Shown: positions 11,440-23,517, counted from the first letter of the stretch. The stretch: DNA of 64,000 nt from Anagrus nilaparvatae (GCA_022575985.1 JAKSXM010000237.1:886501-950500); one strand, 5' to 3'. Notes: generated by a model from the sequence alone, not told the origin. Program-made: numbers and translations.

Positions 11440-12800
11440 TTAAATTATTTTTTTTTGAAAATGTTTTTTTCAAAATTTTTTTCAACCGAAATCTCATCGA
11501 TCTGTACAAAAAAAAATTTTGATTTCGGCTATTAAGTTCGATTTAGCCTGTTTTAGAATAATTTCACATTTTCAATACTTCTTTATTTAATTTTCCATAA
11601 GAGGTTAAAATAATTGACTTTTTTGCTTTCAGAATCTAATAGCCAAGGAAAAAGTAGTCCTAAATAAAAAAAAAATTACTATTTTCGATGAAAATTAACC
11701 AAGTTATGGACAAGTAAAGATATTGTCAAAAACTACTAATTTTATACTAATTCTAATTTTAGGCTCTAAAACGACATTATAACTTAAAAAATGCATAACT
11801 TGCTTAAATTTTATCGCGAAAAGAAAAGTTTTAGATTTTTATCGAATATTTTTTCCTTGGCTATTCGTTTGTCCAATAAAAAAATTAATTTTATTGACAG
11901 AAATTTATTTTTTTTGTTAAAAAATGATAATAATCAAAAACAGCTTTTAACATGTTGCATTAGTTTTTGACAAAAAAAAAAAATTTAACGACTAAAATAA
12001 TTTTTTTCTTACATAAAAGAATAGCCAAGGAAAAAACACTCGATAATAATCCAAAACTTTTCTTTTTACTATAAAATTTAAGCGAGTTATGCATGTTTCA
12101 AGTTATAATGTCGTCTTAGAACCTAAAATTGGAATTAGTATAAAAATGGTAGTTTTTGACAGTATCTTTACTTGACTATGACTTGGTTAATTTTCATCGA
12201 ATATAGTAATTTTTTTTTATTTAGGACTACTTTTTCCTTGGCTATTCGATTCTGGAAGCAAAAAAGTCAGTTATTTTAACCCCTTATGGAAAATTAAATA
12301 AAGAAGTATTGAAAATGTGAAATTATTCCAAAATAGGCTAAAATCTACCTTAAGGGCCAAAATCAAAATTTTTTTTTGTACAGATCGATGTGATTTCGGT
12401 TGAAAAAAATTTTGAACAAAAAATTTAAAAAAAAAATGGCGGAAAATGAGATATTGCGATTTTTCTTAAAACGCATTTTCCCATTTTCCGGAATTTTCCC
12501 GAAAAACTAATGGCAGAAATGGATTAACTGAAGGTTTCCCAACATAAATACTCTTTCAGAATTTTTTTTCAAACTTATATTCATGATTTTTAACCATTTC
12601 TCCGAAAAGCACTAACACTGGTCGAAAGCCGCCGAATGAGTTTGATTGGTCATAACTCGGGCTGTTTAAGACCTAGGTGGCTAAAAATTTCAGAATTTTC
12701 CTATCTTCATGTTATAAAAACATGGGAAAAATTTGAGGCCGATCCGATGACCCGACCTGCCCACCATTGCTGTTTTGGCAAAGAAAGACTCATATATGAA
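11440..12800 (+). mobile_element. Foldback family FB1, copy A (left end truncated)
   Basis: Inverted arms at about 11470-11950 and 11970-12420 share, for example, TTCAACCGAAATC at 11481 with GATTTCGGTTGAA at 12391. A further right-hand segment (12420-12795) contains GTTTGATTGGTCATAACTCG and ends near CTGTTTTGGCAAAGAAAGAC. Copy B (30.6-33.2 kb) has the same layout and keeps both outer arms, so copy A has lost its left outer arm. The 93-codon ORF across the right end lies in non-coding repeat and is not a gene. No transposase is present. Confidence 0.8.
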
Positions 12801-13242
12801 ATTGTATTATTCAAGTTACTGGCCGTAACAGAAGCGTTCAGTTCAAAATTGGGCAATAATAATGTTAATAAAAATGAAAATTCAGAACAATTCAACCAGA
12901 TAAATCGTCTTTACTAATTATAAATTCATATAAGATTGATAAATTATTTTAAAATGTACAGTCATAAGCTATAGTAGCAAATTTGACATAAAAAAGAAAT
13001 AGACCTAATTATTGTTTCTCTCTTTTTAGGTAATATAATGATCATTTATAATAAACATTTACTTTATGTAAAATATATTATTTAATTATAAAAAATAACT
13101 TTCTCTTTTTTTAAAATATTCAATATTTGTTATTATTTCAAAATACTATTTAAGATATAGACACATTATAAAACGAAAATTTTCGTAAAAAAATAATTAC
13201 AGTTTGAGTTCCATTTGTAAGAGGTAAGAAAGCGTAAATCAA
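12801..13242. other. AT-rich spacer without recognisable features
   Basis: Nothing was found beyond AT-rich sequence between FB1 copy A and the decayed ORF that starts at 13243. Confidence 0.5.
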
Positions 13243-13492
13243 ATGTACGCTATACCTGATGGTAGAAAATGCATTATGTCACATAAATATATGCCAATGC
13301 ATCTTCATATAAAAATTGAAGATACTGATGCTTCTAAAAAAGTAAACAAAATTTTTAGACTCTTTTTCAAAAAAGATGAAAACAAAAGGTCAAGGATATG
13401 CTTTAAAATTTGGGATTGCAATAAAGAGTGATCCTTTAAGCTCAACTATTCTCATTAATAGAAGATTTAATGGTAAAAACAAGAATTTGTAA
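13243..13492 (+). pseudogene. Decayed ORF of unknown family, 5' of foldback FB2
   Basis: An ATG opens a 62-codon frame (MYAIPDGRKCIMSH onward). It stops at 13431, but a +1 shift near 13370 gives a continuation with protein-like composition (KTKGQGYALKFGIAIK, then SSTILINRRFNGK) up to TAA at 13492. The change of frame and the absence of introns suggest a degraded coding sequence, either an old gene or a transposon protein. No domain is recognised. The 2.2-kb foldback FB2 starts 60 bp downstream, and more coding-like sequence resumes beyond it (15.8-16.2 kb). The two pieces may have belonged together before FB2 inserted. The reading is speculative. Confidence 0.3.
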
Positions 13493-13551
13493 ATATTATT
13501 AGCAGATAATATCCAGGGATGAATTCAGGGAAATTTTAAAAATAAAAAAAA

Positions 13552-15780
13552 TATATATATGGGCACGTCCAGGGAAGCACGACCAGCTGAAAAATAAAAA
13601 AAAAAAAAAAATATTTTTTTTGGGTCATTTTTTACCTGGGATTTGTGAAATCACTCATACTTTACACTTCCTGATGCATTATTTTGAGATACGGCTGCTC
13701 CAAAGTTGAATTTTTCAATTTTTTTGATTTCAGCTGTCCAGTTCAACCTGAAATAACTCAGAACCATTCAACTTTTTATATATACATATGATTGGTAAAA
13801 ACTTTTATTTTTACCTGAACTACCTAAAAAAAAAAAAAATTTTCCATTTTGACTTATTTCACTTTTTTTTCTCCTCGACGGTAGCTTTCAAACATCCAGA
13901 AAATTTGTTTCGCCATGATTTTTTTCCCTTTTTTTTTTCTTAAAATTTCCTCCAAAGTGTCCCATTTATGCCCTGAAAATCCTGGGATGTGATATGCCAT
14001 GATCGGTCCACAATCTTAAAACTTGGTTCTTCCGTTTACCTAAAAATCCATAAAAATGTTAAATATTAGAGTGTAAAATTATTAAAATACTAAATTTAAC
14101 CTTACCAAATTGTTTCTTCTGTTAAATCTTCACTTTCAGGACCACATAAACAAGTTGTAACATATAAATAAGATCTTCTAACATTTCTGATGCTAAAACA
14201 CCCAAGATCAGCCTCGCGTCAGCATCCAAAAATAGAAAAAAACTGGAAAAAAAATGATTTTGGTTAAAAATAACTACAAAAATAATTATAAACTATTAAA
14301 AAAGACTGAAAAATACTTAAATTAACTTACCAAATATGTTTATAAGCAAATTAGAACTTTAAAACTCCATACTGACAAAATCTGGAACCTGGAAAAAAAG
14401 TAAAAAAAAGAGAATAATTCTTAAATTTTTAAAAAAAGTTACATAAAAAAGTTTTATACTTATCTGATCTCTATTTTCCTGGTGCAACTTCATCTTCTTC
14501 ATATAAATTAGTACCTAAAAAAAATAATTAACAATAATCAACAAAAACATGTGTACCTTATACCAATTGTTTATAAAAGTGATGATAGCAGACCAAAAAA
14601 AATATTACAATAAAAGTGTCCTCATCATGGGCATGCTGAAAGAAACCAAAAAGAAACTACCAGAAACTACTTTATCATTTGTTGGTTTCATATTTTTTTT
14701 TCTATGATGCATTATTCTCATGATGAGGACACTTTTATTGTAATATTTTTTTTGGTCTGCTATCGCAATTGGTATAAGGTACACATGTTTTTGTTAATTA
14801 TTGTTAATTATTTTTTTTAGGTACTAATTTATATGAAGAAGATGAAGTTGCACCAGGAAAATAGAGATCAGATAAGTATAAAACTTTTTTATGTAACTTT
14901 TTTTAAAAATTTAAGAATTATTCTCTTTTTTTTACTTTTTTTCCAGGTTCCAGATTTTGTCAGTATGGAGTTTTAAAGTTCTAATTTGCTTATAAACATA
15001 TTTGGTAAGTTAATTTAAGTATTTTTCAGTCTTTTTTAATAGTTTATAATTATTTTTGTAGTTATTTTTAACCAAAATCATTTTTTTTCCAGTTTTTTTC
15101 TATTTTTGGATGCTGACGCGAGGCTGATCTTGGGTGTTTTAGCATCAGAAATGTTAGAAGATCTTATTTATATGTTACAACATGTTTATGTGGTCCTGAA
15201 AGTGAAGATTTAACAGAAGAAACAATTTGGTAAGGTTAAATTTAGTATTTTAATAATTTTACACTCTAATATTTAACATTTTTATGGATTTTTAGGTAAA
15301 CGGAAGAACCAAGTTTTAAGATTGTGGACCGATCATGGCATATCACATCCCAGGATTTTCAGGGCATAAATGGGACACTTTGGAGGAAATTTTAAGAAAA
15401 AAAAAAGGGAAAAAAATCATGGCGAAACAAATTTTCTGGATGTTTGAAAGCTACCGTCGAGGAGAAAAAAAAGTGAAATAAGTCAAAATGGAAAATTTTT
15501 TTTTTTTTTAGGTAGTTCAGGTAAAAATAAAAGTTTTTCCCAATCATATGTATATATAAAAAGTTGAATGGTCCTGAGTTATTTCAGGTTGAACTGGACA
15601 GCTGAAATCAAAAAAATTGAAAAATTCAACTTTGGAGCAGCCGTATCTCAAAATAATGCATCAGGAAGTGTAAAGTATGAGTGATTTCACAAATCCCAGG
15701 TAAAAAATGACCCAAAAAAAATATTTTTTTTTTTTTTTATTTTTCAGCTGGTCGTGCTTCCCTGGACGTGCCCATATATA
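13552..15780. mobile_element. Long foldback element FB2, a near-perfect 2.2-kb hairpin
   Basis: The left end reads ATATGGGCACGTCCAGGGAA and the right end is its reverse complement (TTCCCTGGACGTGCCCATAT, ending about 15776). The arms of about 1.1 kb stay complementary with only scattered mismatches to a centre near 14670, where a loop of roughly 90 bp separates the two copies of a CTCATGATGAGGAC-like word. No ORF or transposase is visible. A diverged single-arm relative lies at 62.0-62.35 kb. As RNA it would form one very long duplex. The mobilising enzyme is unknown. Confidence 0.92.
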
Positions 15781-15799
15781 CTTTTAATTTTTACTGCTA

Positions 15800-16200
15800 T
15801 AGATTTGCCATTTTCAAACGGTTTAAATGCAAGATTTAAATAATGTGAAAAAATGTATAATCCACCTGAACTTACAAGTACAGGATTTGCTCCAAAGTAT
15901 TAATTGAAAGGAAACAAGTGCTATACCAATTCCAGATGAACTCAAGGAAAGCGACAGTATTGTAGATTGGTTTAGATATAAGAGCATTGCAATAGAGAAT
16001 ACAATAAAAACGCATAATAAAAATAAGAAAGTTTTAAGAAAATAGAAAAAGCCTTAAATTCAATACTGCAGATGTGATTTTAATAGAAAATTGATGATTT
16101 AAGAATGGAACCATATAAAATCCTTCAAAAAGTGTAAAATATTATCTGCAGCATCCTTATGGGCCGCTAAAAATTTGAATAAAACCTTTTACATATCACA
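15800..16200 (+). pseudogene. Decayed coding-like remnant 3' of FB2
   Basis: From 15920 to 16045 a 41-codon frame reads AIPIPDELKESDSIVDWF, then a Lys/Asn-rich helix, then a stop. In other frames nearby there are NPPELTSTGFAPK (about 15860) and AASLWAAKNLNK (about 16150). The composition is protein-like and richer than the surrounding AT-biased ORFs, but the frames are broken. The family is not recognised. It may be the continuation of the remnant at 13243-13492, split by FB2. Confidence 0.3.
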
Positions 16201-16539
16201 AAGCTGTATAAGAGTTGATTGAACGAAAAACATTTTGAAAAGGTACAGTTTTAGGGTACTTAATAATCTATAATACATTTTATATAATGTAACAAATATT
16301 AGATTTAAAAATACAGTTTATGAGAATTAGGTTAGTATTAGTAAGTGAATTTTAAAGTAGTTCCGTAATCAAAGAAAGTTAACAGAAGTTAACAAACTGA
16401 TTATTTGCGGAGTAAGGGGCTAATGAACATTCTGAAATACCTGAGTCTATAGAGAACGGAATTTATGGATTTGTTCATTTGGTTTACTTTTGTGTTTCAA
16501 CTCATAGTGGAGAGAAATAAGATATAAAAATCAGTGAAA

Positions 16540-18886
16540 AGTGATGTAAAAGGTTAACGCAATTTTTTTTTTTTTTTTCGTTTTTATATGCGTACGTAAG
16601 TAAGAACCCAAGTTCTGCAGAGTACCGGACGAACGGAAAGGCTAGATATTGGGCAAAAACTGTTTTTTTGTCAAATTTTAAGAAGGTTGCTTCAGGATTT
16701 TGAGATATCTCTGAGTAAAATGAAAATATTAAAAAAAAAAAAATGGGAAATTTTCGTCATTAGACAGAGAATAGAACTAAATGGATAGGGTTGAGATTAA
16801 AATATATCCTAACCTCCAAAAATCAACTTTTGTCCAATTTTTACTGTTTTTTTATTAAATGGCAAAAAAATTATCGGATTTTCATGAGAATCTCAGAAAA
16901 TACGTATTTTTATAGCGGGATAATGTGGTAAAATTTTTGTTGTAAAATTTTTATTTTTACGGCCAAAATGGGCATTTTCCGGCTAAAATCACGTAATTTT
17001 TAAATTAGCGCCATTTTATGCAAGAACATGGTAGGCTAAATTTTTTTTTTTTTAAAGTTGCCTTTTTTTATGTACTTTAACCTCAGTACACTTTAATATT
17101 TGCCTTCTTAATTAAAGTGCCCATTTTAGGCTCAAAACAGAAAAATAGCCGATAAATTTTCAAATTTTTTGACATCTTGCCATATGTACTGTAATTATTG
17201 CTATTTTATGCTGTTTTTCGCGAGCTTTATGCAAAACTTACATTTTCATTTTAATAAGCCTTAATAGATTTTTTGAAATTTGGCCTAACCTCAAAAATAA
17301 AGGACCCCGCACAAAAGTATAGGATTTTGCCTTTCGGTCGAATTGGCTGAATTTTGGATATGTTGTAGATTTTATCATTCTGAACAAAAGTCTCAATGGG
17401 CACAAAGCTCAAAAGTCTCAACTGTGGCGTCTACGGAGCTTGAAAGCTCCAAAGCTCCATCATGGCAAGATCGCTTCAAAACCTTTTTTCTTTTATTTTT
17501 AAAGTATACCTTTATGTTTTTGAGGTCGCTAATTCCAAATCTAATGTCAAATTGACATTATTGACAGTTTGCAGCTGTCAACTAGCGGTCAAATTGACAA
17601 AGAATACAAAAATATTAAAATAATGATTTCACAATATGTTTTCGAGGTTTCTGAGTTCAAAACTGATGTCATAATGACAAAGTTATTTATGTTTTTTGTA
17701 TTCTGTTGTCAATTTGACAGCTAATTGACAGCTGCCAACTGTCAACTTTGTCATTATCAGATCAGATTTGAACTCAGCATCCTCGAAAACATATTGTAAA
17801 ATCATTATTTTAATATTTTTGTATTCTTTGTCAATTTGACCGCTAGTTGACAGCTGCCAACTGTCAATAATGTCAATTTGACATTAGATTTTGAATTAGC
17901 GACCTCAAAAACATAAAGGTATACTTTAAAAATAAAAGAAAAAAGGTTTTAAAGCGATCTTGCCATGATGGAGCTTTGGAGCTTTCAAGCTCCGTAGACG
18001 CCACAGTTGAGACTTTTGAGCTTTGTGTCCATTGAGACTTTTGTTCAGAATGATAAAATCTACAACATATCCAAAATTCAGCCAATTCGACCGAAAGGCA
18101 AAATCCTATACTTTTGTGCGGGGTCCTTTATTTTTGAGGTTAGGCCAAATTTCAAAAAATCTATTAAGGCTTATTAAAATGAAAATGTAAGTTTTGCATA
18201 AAGCTCGCGAAAAACAGCATAAAATAGCAATAATTACAGTACATATGGCAAGATGTCAAAAAATTTGAAAATTTATCGGCTATTTTTCTGTTTTGAGCCT
18301 AAAATGGGCACTTTAATTAAGAAGGCAAATATTAAAGTGTACTGAGGTTAAAGTACATAAAAAAAGGCAACTTTAAAAAAAAAAAAATTTAGCCTACCAT
18401 GTTCTTGCATAAAATGGCGCTAATTTAAAAATTACGTGATTTTAGCCGGAAAATGCCCATTTTGGCCGTAAAAATAAAAATTTTACAACAAAAATTTTAC
18501 CACATTATCCCGCTATAAAAATACGTATTTTCTGAGATTCTCATGAAAATCCGATAATTTTTTTGCCATTTAATAAAAAAACAGTAAAAATTGGACAAAA
18601 GTTGATTTTTGGAGGTTAGGATATATTTTAATCTCAACCCTATCCATTTAGTTCTATTCTCTGTCTAATGACGAAAATTTCCCATTTTTTTTTTTTTTTA
18701 TTACCATTTTACCCAGAGATATCTCGAAATCCTGAAGCAACCTACCTAAAATTTGGCATAAAAACAGTTTTTGCCCAATATCTGGCCTTTCCGTTCGTCC
18801 GGTACTCTGCAGAACTTGGGTTCTTACTTACAAACGCATATAAAAACGAAAAAAAAAAAAAAATTGCGTTAACCTTTTACATCACT
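16540..18886. mobile_element. Long foldback element FB3, a near-perfect 2.35-kb hairpin
   Basis: The left end AGTGATGTAAAAGGTTAACG and the right end CGTTAACCTTTTACATCACT are inverted copies. The arms, about 1.15 kb each, meet near 17713. Near the centre are repeated words such as GTCAATTTGACA and GACAGCTGCCAACTGTCAA. Each arm has a mirrored 70-codon ORF (17343-17555 plus, 17873-18085 minus) differing at two residues. No domain is recognised in it and it is most likely fortuitous. The high arm identity implies recent formation or ongoing gene conversion. No transposase is present. Confidence 0.93.
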
Positions 18887-19126
18887 ATTAAATGACAATT
18901 GCACTCCACTATCATATCTGAGCCTAGGAAAAGGCCAAGATATTTACTGATTTGGATACGGGAATATGTATTCTACTGAAATAGGAGGTAGTTTTGTTAG
19001 TGTATAATTCCTGAGATTTTTTACCAAATATGAGAAAATTATTTTCTTCGTTGTTTAGGTAAAAGTAGTTTTGGGAGGCCCAGATTTCAACATTACGTAA
19101 ATCGCATTGTAAGAGTGATATTCTTA

Positions 19127-19273
19127 GGGTGATTCTACAGACCTCCGTAAACGCAAACCGCAGCCGCAACGCAATGCGCACAACACAATACGCATGTGCA
19201 TAACACGATTTTGGTTTGTGCGCATTGCGTTGCAGCTGCGATTTTGCGTTTACGGAGGTCTGTAGAATCACCC
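19127..19273. mobile_element. Short MITE with TTA target duplication, PIF/Harbinger-like
   Basis: This 147-bp hairpin has inverted ends GGGTGATTCTACAGACCTCC and GGAGGTCTGTAGAATCACCC. It is flanked on both sides by TTA (19124-19126 and 19274-19276). A 3-bp TWA duplication with GGG-starting termini is the signature of PIF/Harbinger derivatives. The arms are GC-richer (CGTAAACGCA, GCAACGCAATGCGCA) than the surroundings. A 115-codon ORF crossing it on the minus strand is an artefact of the hairpin. Confidence 0.85.
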
Positions 19274-19839
19274 TTAGGCTTTAATATTTCTTAGGTATTT
19301 GAATATATATTTAAATATCATTAGCGAAAATTAGTCTTTTTGAGTAAAAAATTTATATATTTATTTATTGATTTGATTTATTTATTTTGTTTACGCCCGA
19401 AGGCAATTGCAAAGCAAATACAACTATAGATTTTGGTTGTGTAATAAAAAATAAAATAATATTTACAACGGTATTAAAAATCTAAATTAATAGTACCAGA
19501 AAGACCAAGCTCCGCTCGGGTTATATCTACGTTTGGGTTAAGTCACATTTATTTGCTTCTAATAAGTTTAAATATAAATATATTTAATACTGTATACAAT
19601 ACTAAGAGACTAAACTGCATTCTATTAATTTTTTTATTTAATGTTTGTTAAGTGAATTCTATCTTTTAAATAAATTTATTTTTTCTCAGGTCTAGCGTGT
19701 GCTTTCAATCTTTTTCTGGAACGACTAACTATCTTAAAATAAAATTAAAAAACAAATTTTGATACACCAATTTTAACATTATACAAAAACTGATATTTTA
19801 ATAATATACTTTTTTATTAAAATTGCAAAAAATTAATAC

Positions 19840-20161
19840 AGGCGCCAGCCATACTTATCACGCCCAAAAAATAAATTTCTTTTTCTGAGGATAAAAATAG
19901 GTGGTATTAATATTTTTCGACCCGCTGAACACAAATCTGGGGTCCGTTTTGCGAATTTTGTGATCAATTCTTTGATAATAAGAAATTATTGGCCAAGTTT
20001 GCAATAATTTCTTGATAAAAAAGAATTGACCACGAAATTCGTAAAACGGACCCCGGATTTGTGTTCAGCGGGTCGAAAAACATAAATATCACCTATTTTT
20101 ATCCTCGCAAAAAGAAATTTAATTTTTTAATTTTTGGGCGTGAATAGTATGGCTGGCGCCT
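19840..20161. mobile_element. 322-bp MITE with AGGCGCCAGCC ends
   Basis: The inverted ends AGGCGCCAGCCATACT and its complement enclose arms of about 150 bp carrying TTCGACCCGCTGAACACAAA, with the centre near 19996. No ORF is present. The flanks do not give a clear target duplication, so the superfamily is open. Confidence 0.88.
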
Positions 20162-20970
20162 AGAGTAAATTGACCGAGTTTAAAAATCAAGTTTAGTTTA
20201 CCTCAGCATCATTTTTTAATAATAATGAGTATAAGCATTTTTTTAATAATTTTTATTTAATTAACTATATTTTTTTATTTACTTACATTTTTTATTTTAT
20301 TATCTCAAAATATAAAGACAAATTAAAAAAAAAAAAAATAATAAAAAAATTAAAAAAAAAAAAAAAACTAATAAAGCAGTAAAAAAAAGGCATGAAGGTG
20401 GCCCACGATTTCAGGTCCGTATATTTTAGGGTAAAATCAGAGGGGATCATAACAAATTAATTAAATTTTATTATTTATTTTACAAATTTGTGAATATTTA
20501 GTAGTTATTATTAATAATAATGCATTTTCTTATATAATGAGAAAAAAATGTTTAAAATTCAAAACATTTTATTGAATGGGGCTCGCGACTAAAATTATCT
20601 GTTTATCATTTGATCGACAACTATGTTATTTTTTTCTTGGAAAAGTTTCTATTTTTGTTAAATAATCCGTGTGTACATTTTTATCTAAAAAGATTCGTTA
20701 TTGAATTAGTACGAAGTAAAACAATATAAACTCCTATAAAAACGTGTGTTAACCTAAAAAAATTTCAGTTGCTTATTTCTTTCTTAATTAATCGGGAACC
20801 ATGGGGATCGATGGGGATCGATGGATTTGTTTTTTAATTGTATTCATCTTCAGTAAATTTTAGTTCATATTGTTTGTTTTTTATAAACTGCGTGAGCCAC
20901 CTTAAGAGAAAAAATTCTTCTCAAGTGGGATAATAAAAAAAAAAGATGTCTCATACATATACGTCGAAAA
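20162..20970. other. Low-complexity AT/A-rich stretch
   Basis: Contains A-rich runs (about 20321-20366) and a small tandem GGGGATCGATGGGGATCGAT (20803-20822). No gene was seen. Confidence 0.5.
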
Positions 20971-21105
20971 TTAACATCAACACCGACAACTCCTATGTAT
21001 AAGCATATTAGATGGCTGAATTAGGAAAACTTGATCTGAAAAAAATCGCATATAGAAACAGCCATCAATGAGTAAATGCGTAAAGAAAATCTGAAGGATA
21101 GATAA

Positions 21106-22012
21106 ATGCGAAAATACAAGCGTGTGCTCTTTTTGAAGGTTTCCTTCTATACGCACACACCACCTCCCACCATATACTTCCATGCTATTCGATGTTTACA
21201 CAGTCCCATACATTCAATGCTTTTGCAATGCAGGGAAGTGAATATTTTCAAAAGCAACACGATGCAACGTACCGTTTCATATATACCGGGTGGAAGACAC
21301 TTGCCGCAGATATTTATACATTGATAGGATATGTTAAGGCATTACCACGACAATTGTGTTCCACCCGATATGTATATAATATATATATATAGCATAATAT
21401 TAATAGTATATAGTAAAGTATGAAACGGGTCGCACTACCGATGCTCCTGCAAAGATATACGAATGGACATAATAATATAGGATAAAGAGAAGCGGCCTAT
21501 TTTTTCTATGTATGTATAATAATAATAATAATAATAATAATATCACATGGCAGAGTGAGTTTTTAATATATGCGTATATACAACGTTTTTGAAGTTTACT
21601 TTCTATAGTCACGTACCCCAGAGTCGTATACTTTCCATGCTGTTCGACGTTTACACGGTCCCATACATTAAATGCTTTTGCAATACAGAAGAGTAAATAT
21701 TTCAAAAAACGACACGATGCAACAATCGACACGTTTTATTATTATTATTATTTTTACATAGGGAAACGATATATTATAGCATAATAAGAGGTCCTTAACG
21801 TATTCTAAGATATAGAAGGAAACCTTCTAGCGTGCTTCCAGAGAAGCACCTATGCCTTGCCTGCTTTTTTTTCTTTTTCGTACACTGCGCGAAATATATG
21901 CGCGTTGAAATCGTTTGATGCAATTTGAAATTGTTCGCACGTATATTTCGCGCAATGTGCGACAAGAGAAAAGAGCACACGCTTATATTTTCGCATCTAT
22001 CTGTCTCAAAAA
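21106..22012. repeat. Duplicated GC-richer block with an inverted flank
   Basis: About 145 bp at 21131-21275 (with CCATGCTATTCGATGTTTAC and TACATTCAATGCTTTTGCAA) recurs in direct orientation at 21584-21728. A related outer piece is inverted: GCGAAAATACAAGCGTGTGC at 21106 pairs with GCACACGCTTATATTTTCGC at about 21977-21996. A second local hairpin around 21885-21965 has GCGCGAAATATATGCGCG. An (ATA)n microsatellite sits at 21516-21541. The origin is unknown. Confidence 0.7.
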
Positions 22013-22030
22013 AAAAAGAAAAAAAAGCCA

Positions 22031-22361
22031 TTGAAATACTTAAAATTATTTAAGATATTTATGTTATTTATTATTTGTTTTATATGCAATCACAGTATAT
22101 ATATTTCTACAGTAATCCTACTCCAAAAAAATAACACGGGACAGCTTGTCCAGATGAGAAATGCTGGCGCCATTTGCAGAAGGCGATTTTTTAAATTTAA
22201 AATACACGCGTATAGAAGAAGAGGTAACTATAATAGAAAAAGATAAATATATTCTAAAGGCGAAACGCGCGCATGGTACCCCGGACAACAAAATGCTTGA
22301 GATGTCCTACTGTAAAAATATGTATACTGTGATGCAATCAATAAAATGTTTCATATTTTAA
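22031..22361 (+). CDS. Possible small secreted, basic peptide (two overlapping frames)
   Basis: The ORF at 22031-22246 (71 codons) starts with a lysine followed by a hydrophobic stretch (LFKIFMLFIICFIC, residues 6-19) that looks like a signal peptide or signal anchor. It ends in a strongly basic tail (ICRRRFFKF ... RRRGNYNRKR). A second frame, 22161-22361 (66 codons), has balanced composition (GDFLNLKYTRIEEEV, then KDKYILKAKRAHGTPDNK). It ends 20 bp before an AT-rich run and holds an AATAAA-type signal at about 22340. The block is GC-richer than its surroundings. If real, the two frames may be one protein broken by a frameshift or joined by splicing. No family is recognised, and it could be chance in a repeat-derived patch. 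Confidence 0.3.
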
Positions 22362-23460
22362 ACACACATAAATATATATTTATTTATATTTTATATTGTA
22401 CTTTATTTATTTTATACTTATATTTTATTTTTATTCATTAATACACTTTTTGTAATTTTTTTGCAAAGAAATATTTTCATTATTATCATTATTATTTCAA
22501 CTCATAATTTGTGCATACAACTATGTAATTTTCTGATTGATAATTTTCCCATTTAAAATTTGTATTTATTTTCTCAGTTTTTATTTTTTTTTTAAATTTC
22601 ATAATTATCATATTTTCAAATTTAATTATCAAATTTTGATTACTCTTAAAAAAATTGATAATTCACAATGATCAATTGCGGATCATACTTAAAAAAAAAA
22701 AATCCAATGAAAAATAAAACTTTTGCAAAAATTATACTTAAAAAAATTTTAGTTAGCTACGACCGGTTTGAGTTCATGTTTGACTTCACACGATAAACTA
22801 ATTTTTTTTGAAAATTGTTTTTCAACGCACCAACTAACACAATAAAATTGTCTTTTTTTCAATTTATTAAATCCTTTCTTGATGACATTAAGAAACAGTT
22901 TTCAAAAGAAAAAAAAAATAGTGTATCGCATGAAGTCAAACTAATCATTAACTGATCACTGTGCGTAGGTCTAAAAATAAAATAAAAACACGGTTCTTTA
23001 ATTATTGATAGACAAAATTTTGATTAAAAAATTTTTACCTACTATTTAGATAAAAGAAAAACAATTTTTCTAAAACTGGTACTTTCATGTAAAAAATTAG
23101 GTAGTGCGTTTAAAAAGCGAATGTGGTATTTTTAGGTAATCAAAATTTAGAGACAAATATTTTTAAACATTAATTTATCAAGTTATTCAGTAATAAAAAT
23201 TTTCCTGAAAGTAGTACTATTACATAAAAAAATTAGGTATTAGGTACTTTTGATTAAAAAAAAAGGATTCTATTTTTATCGGTAAAAGTTGAGTTTTTTA
23301 GCATCTATGGGCCACACAACGTTCTGACATTCAAAACAATCGAAAATAAATATTTTAGTTATAACAAAGGTTCCTTATTGAGAAACGATCTTAAATTTTT
23401 TTTTGCATTTATAATTAATTTGTAACTTGTACTGATCTGGGAGAATAAAAAACAGATACA
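22362..23460. other. AT-rich stretch with a weak inverted pair, no gene
   Basis: No ORF is supported. GAACCTTTGTTATAACTAAA-type and GTTTGACTTCA-type words recur in both orientations (for example 22775-22790 and 22932-22942), suggesting an old, decayed hairpin. The sequence downstream of the zinc-finger exon begins at the right edge. Confidence 0.4.
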
Positions 23461-23477
23461 AATCATATAAATTTTAA

Positions 23478-23490
23478 TTTATTTTTTATT
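23478..23490 (-). terminator. Candidate poly(A) signals of the zinc-finger exon
   Basis: Two AATAAA hexamers on the minus strand (23485-23490 and 23478-23483) lie just downstream of the exon's stop codon. Such hexamers are frequent by chance in this AT-rich DNA, so the assignment rests mainly on position. Confidence 0.35.
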
Positions 23491-23517
23491 TAAGTAGACT
23501 TGAACTTATAATCAGGA

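Noticed and set aside
12636..12917. 93-codon ORF
   Set aside because: Lies over the right arm of the non-coding foldback FB1; the same text recurs non-coding at 33.0-33.2 kb.
17343..18085. Mirrored 70-codon ORFs in foldback FB3 as a gene pair
   Set aside because: Both arise from the two arms of one hairpin; no start context, domain or neighbouring coding sequence supports expression.
18924..19271. 115-codon minus-strand ORF
   Set aside because: It spans the Harbinger-like MITE hairpin; composition reflects the hairpin, with no domain.
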